Source of the DNA: Favolaschia claudopus
Taxonomy: Eukaryota > Basidiomycota > Agaricomycetes > Agaricales > Mycenaceae
Reading direction: 5' to 3'
Assembly (NCBI GenBank): GCA_037176885.1
Contig: JAWWNJ010000001.1
Location: 248,001-312,000 of the forward strand
DNA length: 64,000 nt
Below the pieces are notes generated by a model. The model did not search any database. It was not told the origin of the DNA and was given only the letters and a program-made list of their open reading frames with translations. Below are positions 12,101-24,562 of this stretch, one piece after another. The position numbers and the translations under genes are program-made. Numbering within the stretch: the first letter of the stretch is position 1; each line of letters begins with the position of its first letter.

Positions 12101-14022
12101 CAACGCCGCGCGCTTCGTCGACTGGCTCATCCACCTTCAAAACAACAACGAGCTCACTGGGGTGCGCTACGCCGTTTTCGGCTGCGGCAACTCCGACTGG
12201 ACCGCAACCTTTCAAAAGATACCCACTTTGTGCGACGAGCTGTTTGCGAAGTATGGTGGGAAGAGGCTGGTTGAGCGGGGGTCGGGAGACGCGGGGAGTG
12301 GTGATTTCTTTCAGAAGTTTGATGAGTTCGAGGCGGGGCTGTGGGGGGTTTTGGAGAAGGTGCGAGCGAATATGCTTCCTTCTTTTTACTCTGTTTCATT
12401 TTATTTTATGTTTCACGGATTGCTAATAATTGAGATCGATCTAGGAATATTCGACCTCCCGATCAGAGAGCATCGCGCCTACGTTGGAGGTGAAGACGGT
12501 CGATGGAGGGAAGGAGCGCGCGAAGGCGTTGAGGCAGGACGATGCATTGCTCGGGCGGGTGGTGGAGAATCGGGTCTTGACGAAGGAGGGGCCTGTTAAG
12601 AGGCATATTGGTGAGTACGAATTGTTTGCGTCGAGATTGATACTGAATGGTGATTTCTCGACAGAGGTCGAGCTTCCTGAAGGTGTAACTGCGAAAGGTG
12701 GGATGAAATGAATCCGATGTGAAATACAAAAGCTAACTTGCTGTTTAGCGGGCGATTATGTTGCGATGTGAGTCCTCCGTTTTCCGATTCGTCTGTTCGA
12801 TTTTAAACTAGTCGTGCAGCTTACCACAAAATCCCATCCGGGACGTGCGCCGCGTTCTGGCGCGTTTTAACATGTCTAACGAAGCGGAGGTGAGTTTAGG
12901 TTCAATCGAGTCGTCCCTCTGTGTTAAACGAACGATAGGTCATTCTGTCCTCCGTTGGCCCCACCTCCCTCCCAGTCGGTAAACCCGTCTCGTTGTCTGT
13001 GATTTTGCAGGGCTACGTTGAACTCTCTCAACCCGCCACGACGAAAGACCTCGGAATGCTCTCTCAAGCCACTTCATCCGACAATACGCGCGCATACATC
13101 GAAGAACTGAAAAAGAACTACAACGAGGCGGTCCAAGCCAAACGCCTCAGCGTTTTCCAAATCATCGAAAACCGCCCCGACATTGACCTCTCCATCGGCA
13201 CGTTCCTGCAAATGCTCCCCTCGATGCGCGTCCGTCAATACTCCATCTCGTCGTCCCCGCTGTGGAACCCCGCACACATCACCGTCACGGTCAGCGTCTT
13301 GGAAGCCCCAGCACTCTCAGGCTCAACCTCCGTGCCGTTCCTCGGCGTCGGATCGAACTACCTCGCCGGTCTGACAGCCGGCGACCGCGTTCAGATGGCC
13401 GTGCGTCCCTCCGCCGCGGCATTCCACCCGCCGGAGAACCCGTCGACGCCGGTGGTGATGTTCTGCGCCGGCTCGGGTATCGCGCCGATGCGGGGGTTCA
13501 TCCAGGAGAGGGCGGCGCAGAAGAAGAGTGGACGTGAGGTGGGGGAGATGTTGCTTTTCTTTGGGTGTCGGTCGCCGAAGGCGGATTACTTGTATTCTGA
13601 TACCGATTTGGCGGAGTGGGTGAGGGAGGGGGTGGTTGATGTGCGTCCGGCGTTTTCAAGGGCGTCGGAGGAGTCGGAGGGGTGTAGATATGTGCAGCAG
13701 TGAGTTCTTCTTGGGTTGGATTTTTCTCCCCCGTTGGTTGGTTCGTTGAAAGGGTCTGTTTTGCAGTCGTATTCAGAAAGACGCGGCGGATATTAGAGCT
13801 GCGTATATCAACGGGGCTTCGGTAATGTTTCTTGAGGTTTTCTTCCGCGGTTACTGAGCTTTTTAACAGTTCTTCACTTGTGGTTCGGCCAATGTTGCCA
13901 AGGGTATCAAGGCGGCCCTTGTTGACATGATCATGAAGCACGAAAAGGTCGACGCTGAAGAAGCGACGATGAAGTTTGAAAAAATTACAAAGGGACGGTA
14001 CGCTACGGATATATTTGACTGA
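9174..14022 (+). CDS. CYP505-type self-sufficient P450 / P450-reductase fusion
   Basis: A bifunctional soluble monooxygenase of the P450foxy/CYP505 type, expected to hydroxylate fatty acids near the omega end using its own NADPH reductase. I count 22 introns; all junctions keep frame. The P450 half has MTLPIPQPPTIPFIGNV, I-helix AGHETSS, ExxR as ETLR, and heme loop FGFGVRGCIGRAFAWQE with the Cys ligand. The reductase half has the FMN-binding LYVLYGSNTGTSEAFAQRIA, FAD-binding RQYSISSSP and NADPH-binding FCAGSGIAPMRGFIQER. It ends at KGRYATDIFD, as in the family. No N-terminal membrane anchor is present, as expected for this class. Three exons are tiny: 8 nt (9910-9917), 22 nt (10679-10700) and 18 nt (10762-10779). 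The start at 9174 follows a TATA box by 50 bp. The family assignment is firm; the exact substrate is not shown by sequence. Confidence 0.95.
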
Positions 14023-14460
14023 GATTTCTTTTTGTTGTTCGGGTTGAATATTTACGCCGTGATGAACGGGAAATCAGAAATCGCTGCTTTGTTGATAACT
14101 ATCTGGTGTGCCGAGGAGCCGAACTCACCTTGCTCCCGACGGCCACAAGCTTGGTTTTCTCTGACTCTCAGAACAAGACTTTTGGGTTAGGTGTTCTCGA
14201 CAACTATCCAGCGATGCCGCAGCATCATTTACGCAACTGCCCACACTGCTCCTGCGCAGTTCAGAGTTTTTCTCCGGCGTAGCAACGAGCCATGTCGGAC
14301 TCGCTACTTAGGCGTTTGCGCAACTTACCATCATAGCCGCTGAGGGCCGAAGCGTAATACGCCCTTCAAATCTGCCTTTTTTTGGCCACAGACGATCCGC
14401 ATTCAGCACGTAGGATTTTCGAGCTTTGATGGCTCATACGAAACTCCACAAGCAACTCTC

Positions 14461-14468
14461 TATATAAG
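14461..14468 (+). promoter_or_regulatory. TATA box of the FAD-linked oxidase gene
   Basis: TATATAAG begins 47 bp upstream of the ATG at 14508. Confidence 0.55.
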
Positions 14469-14507
14469 ATACCTTCAATTTTGTGCCGCCCTACCCATCA
14501 CAAGAAC

Positions 14508-16631
14508 ATGGCAGTCAAAACCTTCATACCAGTTGTTCTACTTGCGCTCTTGTCCGCCGCAAAACCACACAAGAAGTGCAGGAAGGTTCCTGGAGATGCT
14601 GGCTTTCCCGACCACAAAGCTTGGACTTCGCTGAACAACACGGTCTGCGGGCGGCTCGCTCCCGTCGTCCCGTTCCCTCAATTCTGTAGGAACCTCCCGG
14701 CGGGCCAATGCACCGACGAGCAGTGGACGAGTGGGCTTTTCAGGAGCGGGATCGCCGGCGCTATGGATCAGGTATGTAGCAGCCAGAATAATGTCCGAGT
14801 TCCTTTGCTCACGATGTGCATGTAGATCAACTTCGAGCAAGGCTACGATCTCACCCCACCTTCACTTTGCTTCCGCAACTCCACCGTTTGCGGGCAGGGC
14901 GATGTCCCTCTGTATGCTGTGGAAGCGGAGAACGTTGCCGATGTTCAGGTAGGTTTTCGTGTCGTCTCTGTTGACCTCACAACTCACGCTCATTTCTTCC
15001 GCTCAGGCTGCAGTCAAGTTCGCTGCCAACCACAACCTTCGTCTCGCCGTCAAATCCTCCGGCCACGACCTTCTCGGCCGTTCCACTGCACCGAACTCCC
15101 TCTTGATCCATATGGCTAAATTCAAGGACATGGCGTTCACCGACTCGTTTGTCGTCGGCGGGAAAGACATGGGTTCAGCGCTGACTGTCGGCCCTGGTGT
15201 TCATCTTCAAGATGTATTCAAGGAGAGCAAGGCACATGGAAAGATTGCTGTCGGAGGATCAGCGGCGACTGTTTCGCCCGCGGGGGGATATCTGCAGGGA
15301 GCGGGCCATTCACTCATTTCTCCGCTGTTTGGTCTCGGCGCCGATAACGTTCTCGGTATGTCTCAACCACTCGACACATCCCGCGTGATATTGAATTTGC
15401 TCCAGAGTTTCAGATTGTTGTCGCGAGCGGAAAGCTCCTCAAAGCGAACAGCGCAGAGAATTCTGACTGTGAGCATTTCTCCGTTACTCCACATGTTTTA
15501 CTCTCATTAAACGTCTCCTTTCCGCAGTATTCTTTGCACTCCGAGGCGGCGGAGCAGGCAGCTGGGGCGTCATCGTCTCCGCGACCTTCCGCACCTTCCC
15601 AGCTTTCAACGCGACCGCGAGCGTCATACAGTTCGCCCTCGACTCCAACGCAGCTGCCGGCGCCATCGCGGGCGTCCACGCCAAACATATCTTCGCCCTC
15701 GACGCTGTCCGGGGTGGACAATACTTCTTCGTCAACCCGTCAGCCGAGTTCAACACCACGGTCTTCTGGCTGCGTACCGTCACCGCGAACACCACGCTCG
15801 AAGAGGGGACAGCGCTGCTGCAGCCGTTTTTGGAGGACGCGTTGAAGGTGGAGGGAGCGACGTTGATTTCGAAGGAGTTCGAGCAGGATTTGATTAATGA
15901 TGCGTTGTATGCGGAGGATGATGATATTGGGGCGAATGCGGTTATGGGGTCGAGGTTGATTCCGACGGAGGCGTATGAGAGGGAGGATGCGCCCGCGGTT
16001 GTGGAGAAGGTTTATAGGGAGCTGTTGGATGCTGGTGCTGGAGCGTGAGTGTTTATCTCGGTATGTATTCGTTTTCTTTGTATAGCTGATATAACCCTCG
16101 CCGTTTAGGTTAATCGGCAGTCTTGTTGCTGGAGGTATGTCTTGTTTGTTTTGTTCTGTCAATAGCAGATAGCTGAGACTGTTTTCAGGACAAGTCTCCG
16201 CCAATGCCAACATTTCGTCCGCCATTACGCCGGCCTGGCGCACAGCCAAAACTCACGTACGTTTTCAAATCATGTTCCTTTTGTGACAATGTCAATGGCG
16301 ACTGATCGATATTTTCCCTCTCCCTCTATGCCCTTAGATCTGTGTCGCCACCGCCTGGGACGACTCCGCCTCCCTATCCGAAATCAACACCTACCGCCAC
16401 CTCTTCCAAACCGCCCACCTCGCCATCTTGGAGCAGCTCTCGGGCCCCAACGCCGGCGCGTATTCCAACGAGGCGGACATCTACGAGCCTGATTTCCAGA
16501 CGACGTTCTTTGGGCCGAATTACGCGAAGTTGACGCAGATCAAGGCGAAGTACGATCCGGAGGACTTGTTCATTGTGGCAGCGGGTGTGGGGAGTGAGAG
16601 GTGGGATGAGTTTGGGGTGTGTCAAGTTTGA
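14508..16631 (+). CDS. Secreted FAD-linked oxidase (BBE / PCMH type)
   Basis: A secreted flavoprotein oxidase of the berberine-bridge-like, FAD-binding PCMH family. It has about nine exons; in-frame junctions were traced at 14771/14826, 14948/15007, 15355/15406 and 15468/15528 and then through to the stop. The protein starts with a signal peptide (MAVKTFIPVVLLALLSAAKP). The PCMH core is visible: RLAVKSSGHDLLGRST, where the His is the expected covalent FAD attachment site, GGSAATVSPAGGYLQGAGHS, LFGLGADNVL and DLFFALRGGGAGSWGV. The C-terminal YSNEADIYEPDFQTTFFG and KYDPEDLFIVAAGVGSERW is the BBE domain. The second covalent-linkage cysteine of bicovalent members is not seen in the GGY segment. 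Such enzymes oxidise sugars, alcohols or alkaloid-like metabolites; the substrate here is unknown. It follows the P450 fusion on the same strand, 486 bp downstream. Confidence 0.93.
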
Positions 16632-19016
16632 AGTGCTAAGGAAAGTTCGATTGCCTGTCGACTTTGTTGACCACTTCCCCTCATTACAGCGACGCTCGTT
16701 ATTTCTTTGAACCTACTTCTACTTTATTTGTTGAGTAATGAATGTCGACAGTATGGCGGTCAATCTATCGCTTTAATCAAATTTGTGGAAAATGTGTATT
16801 TCGTGTATCAAATGCACAAACTGAAGGAAAGATGAAAATATTCGAAGACCCCTTGCTGGCCACTCTTCCAGTGTTGCTTGCTAGCACATACTACTCGTCA
16901 ACCCACAGTCATCAAGCGCTCGCTTGCCCTCTGGGTTGTGCTGATCAACTCTACCGCATGAAATTTGTTGCTTTTAGTTGTGACGCAAATGAGATTCTCT
17001 ATCTACAAACAATATACAAAACGAACTCGATGCCAACTCAATGCCAACTTGCCGTTACGCTCAAGTTACGCTTGAACCAAGCTTGAACGTCTCGTTAGAG
17101 TGTTACGAAATGCCGGGATCCAGTATCAAGGTATGGCTGTAATAGTGTAACATTATTATTTGTTACACTGGTACAGGGATTTTGACTAGTCTCTCTAGAC
17201 AGACGCTTCAATTCTTCTTAGCTCACAAGTTCGCTGAATTAAAGTCTGTTGGTTACCGCGTCAATTACCCGGCACCCTGCCTTACGACGTCATCAGGTAT
17301 CCCAACAAGAATAAACAACACACCTATTTACCTCATTTCGACGTGTTTTGACGCGAATTTCAGTGGGGGGTATGTCTCAAACTTGCTAAAAAGGCTATTA
17401 TAACCTCTTTCTGCCCAAATCATGCACATTTCATAGAAATAATCGCTCTTGCAGGTGTTTGCGTGGTGACGGCAAGTTATGGCAGCTGTCAGTGTCATTG
17501 ACTGATGCTTCTCGGAAAGCGCCGGCAGCAGCTGAATACTCAAGAAAAAGGCTGAATTTGAGGTTGGGGATTCCACATCTGCAGCTTTCCCCAAATCTTG
17601 TCTTTAAAATTGTATACGGTGGACTTCTCTCGTTCTAAACGCGTTAAAACACGTCTGACCGGCGTGTCAAGGCTCTGGGCTTAGCCGACGTCAAACACAC
17701 GTGAGTTCCAAAACGGGTAGCTTATATAATAACGCAGGGTACCGGGTAGTTGGGCGTGGTAACCAACAGACTAGGATTTTGACTTAGAGTTACACCGCCA
17801 ATGGAGATTTTTTCACAGATTGGCACAGGTCGGGGAAAAAATACACAACCTGTATTTTACAGGGGAAAAATACACTGCTACACACGGTTCGTAAAAAAAT
17901 ACGCAGCTCTTTGGTATATACCACGATCGAGGCCCATCAAAGGTCATCAGTTGGCGTCTGATCCGGATCAAGGAGAGCCTGGTTTTGCACCTGTATATCA
18001 AGCCCATTACGCTCATGGTTTCGGAATCCAACCTTTAAAAATGTGTTTCGAATGGCTGGAGCTGGCTGGCTTCCTTCAGTCGCTCAATTGATTTCATTAT
18101 TTGAACTGCAATAATGTTTCTTGAAAGCCTTGTTTGGTTAATATTTTTGGAACAATGAACCCTACATGAAGGCAGAGAAAATTATATATACCGTCCATTT
18201 CCGGCCTTGACCACTGTTGAGCAAAGCAAGAGGCAGCTTTCAGTTCAGATGAACTCGGAAGGCTAGCCGATGATTTTGACCTTGATCCTTTGTCGAGATC
18301 AGTTGATGGTCAGTTCGGGGTTGGCTGCCGATGTCTCATAAAATTCTGAACCTGTGCATTTTTTTCTTGAGGACGTGAACCTGTGTATATTTTGGAGGGT
18401 GTGAATTTTTTTGAGTATTCAAGCTGTGTTTATTCGCTGAATAATGTTACAGTATTACCCCCATATCAAGGCCATCAATCAATGATGCATCTTATTTCCA
18501 GCTTGTCTTCCACTTCCATGTCCTTGCCAGGGAATCGGGGTCTATACAGCTTCTTTGCTCGAAATGGGTCGGTACACTCGGGCCTCGTTAGAACGTCTTC
18601 CGAAATCTCACTCGCCAAGTTGGAGTCTCGATCCTTTGCTAACTCATCGACGCTTCGCGGGCTTATACTTATCCCTTTTTTTGTCAACACCGAAGTGACC
18701 GAACTGGCATGGAGCTCTGGGAGACTGACTCAGTTGAACTCGAAATTTGAACGGCATCTAGAAATCTACCGTGTCTGACAGTCGTGCGACATATCCTTGG
18801 ACTTGGTCGCGATTGTCCCGATATATTGAAAGTCTCAGCACGTTTTGCGATTCTTAGGTTGGAGACGCTTTTGAAGGCTAGCATATCCCTGTAGGTTCGT
18901 CGATGCTCAGTGCCAATACGCATAGCTTATTGACACTGAATCGTGAAGATCCATGCATCTCGGCACCTGAGAAAACCGCAAACAAAGACGTATCAATGTG
19001 GTATCACTGTAAACGT
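16632..19016. other. Gene-poor AT-rich stretch, no confident gene
   Basis: Several short frames exist on both strands (around 17.2, 17.8 and 18.4-18.9 kb), but none shows a recognisable domain or consistent exon structure. A perfect 9-bp inverted repeat sits at 17144-17169. The stretch may contain decayed mobile or F-box sequence, but this cannot be shown. Confidence 0.35.
17144..17169. repeat. Short perfect inverted repeat
   Basis: AGTGTAACA and its exact complement TGTTACACT are separated by the 8-nt loop TTATTATT. Confidence 0.7.
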
Positions 19017-19210
19017 GTTATTCCTCCGTCTTCTTTCTTCTCAGGTTTTGACAGCCATTTATATCGGACTGGGGGCACGCTAATCGATCCCTTCAGTTGA
19101 CTTCCCCCTCCATGTTATTCCTCCGTCTTCTTTCTTCTCAGGTTTTGACAGCCATTTATATCGGACTGGGGGCACGCTAATCGATCCCTTCAGTTGACTT
19201 CCCCCTCCAT
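19017..19210 (+). repeat. 97-bp tandem duplication in a promoter
   Basis: Two adjacent copies (19017-19113 and 19114-19210) of one 97-bp unit, identical as read, lie directly before the ATG at 19212. Each copy includes the TATA-like segment TTATATCGG and a pyrimidine-rich tract. The duplication doubles the putative core promoter and 5' UTR. Confidence 0.9.
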
Positions 19211-19211
19211 C

Positions 19212-21835
19212 ATGCCTACGCTCTCGTCTTGCGACTCTTCAGATGACGAACAGCCAGAGGACGGAGTCCATGGTGTCGTCCGCGAACCATCTCAGTATGT
19301 TTTCCCATAATTTTCTCCCAAGACTGAATCAAGCCATTTCGCGTTACAGGGCATTCTTCCCCGGCGCTCGAAACTTCAAAATAACTGGGGGAAATTTCAC
19401 CCTGGTTACGCAAAGGTGTAAACCTCGGCCATTTGAAAGTGTGCTCCGGTGTTGATACCTTGACATTCGTTAACCCTATGTGATGGAGATTTTCCTAGAA
19501 TCCCTTTAGGACAAATCGCCCTTCGCGAGATGCACAGCGCAGGGATGCTTCAGACTTACCGGCCATTCGTGCTGCCGACAAAACCGAGTGTTCTGCGACG
19601 GGTGTATTCAGCATCCTTGCGGCGTGGAGCAGAGTCGCAAAATGTTCTGGTCACCATGTACGAAGGCAAGGACGCGAAAGCAGTGAGTCATAGTCTTTCG
19701 GCATTACTTGTAATTCACTTGTTCTGTGCAGGAATGGGAAGAATATTTTGACCGCCATACGCGGATGCGGCTAGTTTATACTCGCTGTATGGCAACCCAC
19801 CTTACTAATCCAAACTCCTGATACTAGGCACCCAAATATTTTACAGCTCTATGGAGTTTGTAAGTCTGGCAGCTTATACGCCCTAATTTACCACGACGGT
19901 ACTTTGCAGCCGCCACTCCTGTCCGTGATTTTGTTTGATAGACAGCTCAGACCATATCCCGATGAAACAATTGGTGACACGCTACTCCGGCTCTCTGATC
20001 CAGCGCATCTACCTTGAATATTTTATAGTGAGTGGCTCAAAGAGGGGTGCTACCGTTTCTGATGAATACATGTATGTAGCTGACGGAATTCAAGGTGGGC
20101 GTTGTTGTCACATTGACTGAATGACCACTTACCTGGAAAATGAGGTGCACGCCCCTTATATAGCCCATGTAATGAACAAAATCTCAGTGGCGCGTTTCCA
20201 ACTTTCCAGTACACCTTCCCGCCTTGACGAACCCCAGGACACGGGCTCCTGTACCTACTGGCTAAATGCATCGCGTATGCTTTGCATCGAATTTGCAAGC
20301 CCCGAAGACGACCAAGAAGTTCTTCTCATGTCCGGCGAGGTGCGACAAGCTGAATATAATATTCAACCTGCGCCTGCGAAGCGCCTTCTGGCCCCAGAGC
20401 GGATATCAGAAATGCACAGCATATTGGATCTCGACAGCTACCACCTGCTTGTCCAGAGAATGAAGCTGTGTAGAACTACGGATGCCATCCTTGCCGGCTC
20501 TCTCATCGTTCGACCGTACAGTGTATACACTGAGTCGGGAAATGACTGGGTCGAGGTAGCTTTTCATCCGAGGTTGACTTTCGCAATCAACATGGACAAG
20601 CCACCGTGGAGACAGCGTGTCGTGACCTTGCAGGACTGGAGCCCCAAAGTAGGCTTGAAAGTTCCAAGACAAATAGGCGGTGTTGAGGTGGCATTCGAGT
20701 GGTATTCTCATGTGATGAGAAATGGATGGACTCGGTGCGTCGTAGTCCGTCGCCAAGGACTCTCACCGGTGAATTTTCGACAGCATGCGTGCTCATGGCA
20801 CCTATAACAAGATTTTTGATTCCGAGCTACCAGTTGTGAACAAAGGAGAATATGCACGTGCATCGACGTGGTTGACACAGGCTGCGTATATATTCGCACG
20901 TCGTAATCTTGACCCGAGTTCATGTTGTGAGCATCCATCTCCTGTTTCAACAGATCCAATCCTACATCCTTACATCGATGCTTGTGCTTTCTCGTCAAGG
21001 TTTGATCGAACAGGTCCGGTGCATATTGACAGTGGGTAAACCAGAACGTGAACCGCTCGGAGGATATCTGTTCGTTCCTCCTTGGTCTGAATTTGTGACG
21101 GCCGATAAACAGGAAATCTGCTATCCTAAATTGCGACCCTTCTGGTCTTTCGATATTTTCGGAAGGGAGCGTTTTTCTGACGAGGATGCACTGATGCATG
21201 GGTTCCCGTCCGTTAACTTGGACATTGTCATATCAACAACTTCCCTGGACTTCCGTGTGGTGGAAGCCTTGCAGGAATTCCATCGCAGCAAAGGATTTGA
21301 CCCACTCAGTCAAGACCCTGCACGACATCTTCATTTACCACTATTCAGCCTCAAACGAGAGGAACGATTGCCTATGAGGAGTAAGCCCTCAATCCCGAAT
21401 GAATGCTGCTGATAACACGTAGATCGGTGCTTTCATCATGGTGGGCTGCATTTCACACTTTCTGTCAGAGAAATTTACATATAAGTGCAAAGCTCAAGCA
21501 TTCGCAATAAATTGGGAACTTGAACAATGTAAGCCATTTCTTGATGAAACAGCAAGATGGGTGCTAATTTGTGTGACTCGGCAGGTGAAGCACATGGTGA
21601 AGATTGCCCAAGTATGTGAATACTAGCGTCTTCAGGTTTATAATGCTAACACGCATTGATCCAAGATTCGAATCGCTTCCCAGCAGAACCCGAGGCATGG
21701 GATACATCATATGAATACTGGCCGCCCCCGCATGATGGTGAGATCATTTCATTGCCAGTTCAAACTATCATTTTTGAGAGAAAGTTTTCGGTTACTATTG
21801 GATCGATGTGGCCGCCCAGATGGACAAATGGCTAG
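19212..21835 (+). CDS. Agaricomycete lineage-specific protein with pseudokinase-like N-terminus
   Basis: A multi-exon gene whose product resembles a large uncharacterised agaricomycete family. It opens with MPTLSSCDSSDDEQPEDG, then the motif FFPGARNFKITGGNF, a signature found at the N-terminus of many mushroom NTPase/kinase-like proteins. Next come VLVTMYEGKD and HPNILQLYGVCKSGSLYALI, which resemble kinase beta3-beta5. The catalytic VAVK lysine appears lost (VLVTM), so catalysis is unlikely. Later blocks include TGSCTYWLNASRMLCIEF, VEVAFEWYSHVMRNGWTR, STWLTQAAYIFARRN, PLGGYLFVPPWSEF and ALQEFHRSKGFDP. The intron at 19770-19827 needs a GC-AG boundary. The exon structure near 20.93-21.05 kb and the last exons are uncertain; a frameshift near 21.0 kb cannot be excluded. 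The function is unknown. Confidence 0.6.
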
Positions 21836-23276
21836 CCGAACTAGCCGAACTAACCGAACAAGACGTCGTTCTTTATCCACGAATCCAAAGCTAGCAAGCC
21901 GTGCTAGAGAGGCCTGTCGTAACGTCGTTTGCTGGCGCAACCTGTTCCACGAAAATCTACATAGTTTTGCAATCACACCGGACACCGGAAATCAACAAAA
22001 TTCCTCCCCGTTCAATGACGGATAATTTTACTTGCGAGACCCAAGTTTTCGGCTGAGGGGCTCTGTATTTGGGAGCGCCAACTTTTCACGCGAATCCCGG
22101 CAACTCCTTGGCATTAGGGCTTCGGCACCCTATGAATATCTAGCATTCATTCAATAGTGGCAACAAATTGACAACAACCAAGATGACCTCGGGTGAGGTG
22201 ATCTTTCGACTCGCACTTCCTTTGTCCTCCTTTTCTCTCTCGAAATCCCAGGAATTAACTGCTATTTAACGAGATGGCGAGTCGGCGGTGCAACATCTCT
22301 TTTCGTTCATCCTAATTTTGCTTTGCTCTCTTCCAGTGCCCATCTTACTATCGCAAAACAATTGACTGCATTCACTGTGGTGTACAGCGTGAAGATTTTG
22401 CCACACTTCTCCCTCCTGAGCTCATTCTGGTATTCATTTTCGCTTCATTGCTGTAAACTACATCAACGAATTTTCTTATATATAGGGCCCACTGGATCAT
22501 CTCCAACAACTGCTCGCCCTCACACCACCTCACTCTGTCACCATGATTCTGTGCCAGCCTTCCTACGCTTCCCTTTTTTCTTTCGAACTTCAAATCTGAA
22601 TATTACTGGCTCACTCCCAGAGTCGCAACTATTCTTTTCCATATTCGGGGCCGATGTCTGGGGGTTTCTTTTCCGCCATGCCCTGCCGGAGCGAAGCGGA
22701 GGCATGTCTTGTAGGCTATTTAATGTGTACGGCGGTTAAAGTGCACATTTAGGTTTCTGCCGATCCGATTGCCCCCAAAAGGACACGACCGATGTTGCCG
22801 AGTTTATTTGGGGGAAATTTCGATCTTCCCCCCAAATACATTGACAACTTGAAAATTCTCCCAAATAAGCGTGTGTCTTCGCCCTTGTGTAAAATCCTTC
22901 CGCGTGAATATACCACGCAGAGATCCATTATGTTATGCTTGAATTGCATCATTCCACCGGGGAAATCGTTTCCGCTCGGTTTCCGTTGGAGTCCTGCAGA
23001 AGCCAAGCCATTGTTATCCGTTGCCGGGTTGCCGATATACAATGGATTGCGGCGATCAACGGAAATCGGCCGGTCGCCAGCTCCGCGTATATATTACTGA
23101 CTTTTCTTCTAAATGCCGATTCAGTTGAGGAAACCAACATCAATAATGTTTGCCTGCCGGCAGTCCCGCTCTCCGGCACAGCCGGCATTACTTAGGCCGA
23201 GAATCCGGCACACACGTTATAGAAAATGATACAAGCCTTGGTATTGATTCACCCGGTGGACCTCAACCACCCTGAT
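21836..23276. other. Intergenic, no confident gene
   Basis: It begins with a short degenerate repeat (TAGCCGAAC units near 21833-21860). Short frames near 22.3-22.7 and 22.8-23.2 kb show no recognisable domain. Confidence 0.35.
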
Positions 23277-23880
23277 TCATTTGACTTTCTTCTGACATCG
23301 GCACCACTTCCGGATGGGACCGTAATTGCTAATCATCCTGAAGAATTCTCCGTTCTTGAACTTCATCTGCTCTGAATCTTTGCGAATCGAGTCATTTGCC
23401 CGCATTGCGTCGTATGCTGTTTTGATTTTGTGATATGTACCCGGAAGCAGCTCGAGAATACCAGCAGCCGCAGCCTCACTAGCACTCTCCGGCAATATCT
23501 CGTTCCGTTTGAGCTGGAGAGCAACAGTATCAATGATGTTTCTGTGGCGCAGGGTGAGTTCAAATTAGGAACGGCGTCCAGTCAAGAACAACATACAAAA
23601 TTTTGTTGAGCATGTCATTGATACCCAGAAAGATTGGGCTGTCGTCGGGCAAGCTATTATGGTCACCCCGCTCAGCCCGTATCATAAGCCAGCATTGGAC
23701 TGCAGTATCGCCAACGTAAGTTGGATTCCCTTCTCCATCATAGCCATATGCATGATTGAGGATGATACGATGAGCGTGTGTGAGTGTTTCAATGGTTTTC
23801 CCTGACACGGATTGCTCAGACTTCGTATTGGGTAGGCCCGTCATTACTTCTAATGAAGTGGATACTGTTTTAGGCTCCAT
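23277..23880 (-). CDS. Hypothetical two-exon protein
   Basis: Exons 23880-23597 and 23541-23277 join over a 55-bp GT-AG intron to give 182 residues in one frame (549 nt). The product is soluble and mildly basic, with helix-like content: GINDMLNKILNIIDTVALQL, then SASEAAAAGILELLPGTYHK. The C-terminus is KWCRCQKKVK. No known domain is recognised. Support comes from the preserved frame across a well-formed intron. It could be a fragment of a larger gene. Confidence 0.5.
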
Positions 23881-24562
23881 GCACGAGTCTCGAGAGGATG
23901 TGAGCCGCGAGGGCTTGTGGGTAATATACCTGCGAAGGAGGCGCGGCGGGTGGATTAAGGAGGAGATTCACAAGGGGGGTCCGTATGACTGTATTAAAGG
24001 CTTGTGGACAATTGCCACATAGTGGCCACAAATGCTTGTCTTTTCTCGTTGATCAATATGTAGTCACTGATCGAGAAGAAAAAACAAATACTTAGTACCG
24101 AAACATAACGAAGACTCCATAGCGACTCGAAATCTATCCCGAATAGAGCTCAGCGCCAGTGAATGTCGTAGCTTCGCACTGGCGAAAGAGCGACTCCGAG
24201 TCGGCATGGTTCGGCTTGCTTATCCCACTGGTGACCTGGTCACCTTGTGTATACCAGTTTGAAATTATGGCCACGGCTAGCCAAGGAGAATCCGAGCCAA
24301 AGGGATCGTAGAATGTCGTCGGCGCAGGTCAAGAACAAGATCCAAGTTGTCGCGGGTCCAAGACTGATCAAGTCGGCGAATGCCGAGTTGATGGGTTCGG
24401 TGAGTCAATTGTCTAAACGTAAGATATTTACCAGTATTTACCTCCACGTTGGAACCGGCCCTCGGGCCAAAACTCCGATCATTCGATGATCCGATGCCAG
24501 CATCACTGCTTTAAACTTTTTGCTTCTCACCCTCACATCCTCTGATTCCTCTCTCTCTTTGA
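23881..24562. other. Intergenic
   Basis: Separates the hypothetical gene from the F-box pseudogene. It contains an imperfect hairpin around 24150-24190 (GCGCCAGTGAA and TTCGCACTGGCG). No gene was recognised. Confidence 0.35.

Noticed and set aside
18383..18923. Coding frames on both strands near 18.4-18.9 kb as an F-box gene
   Set aside because: No F-box or repeat motif could be aligned and no consistent intron structure was found.
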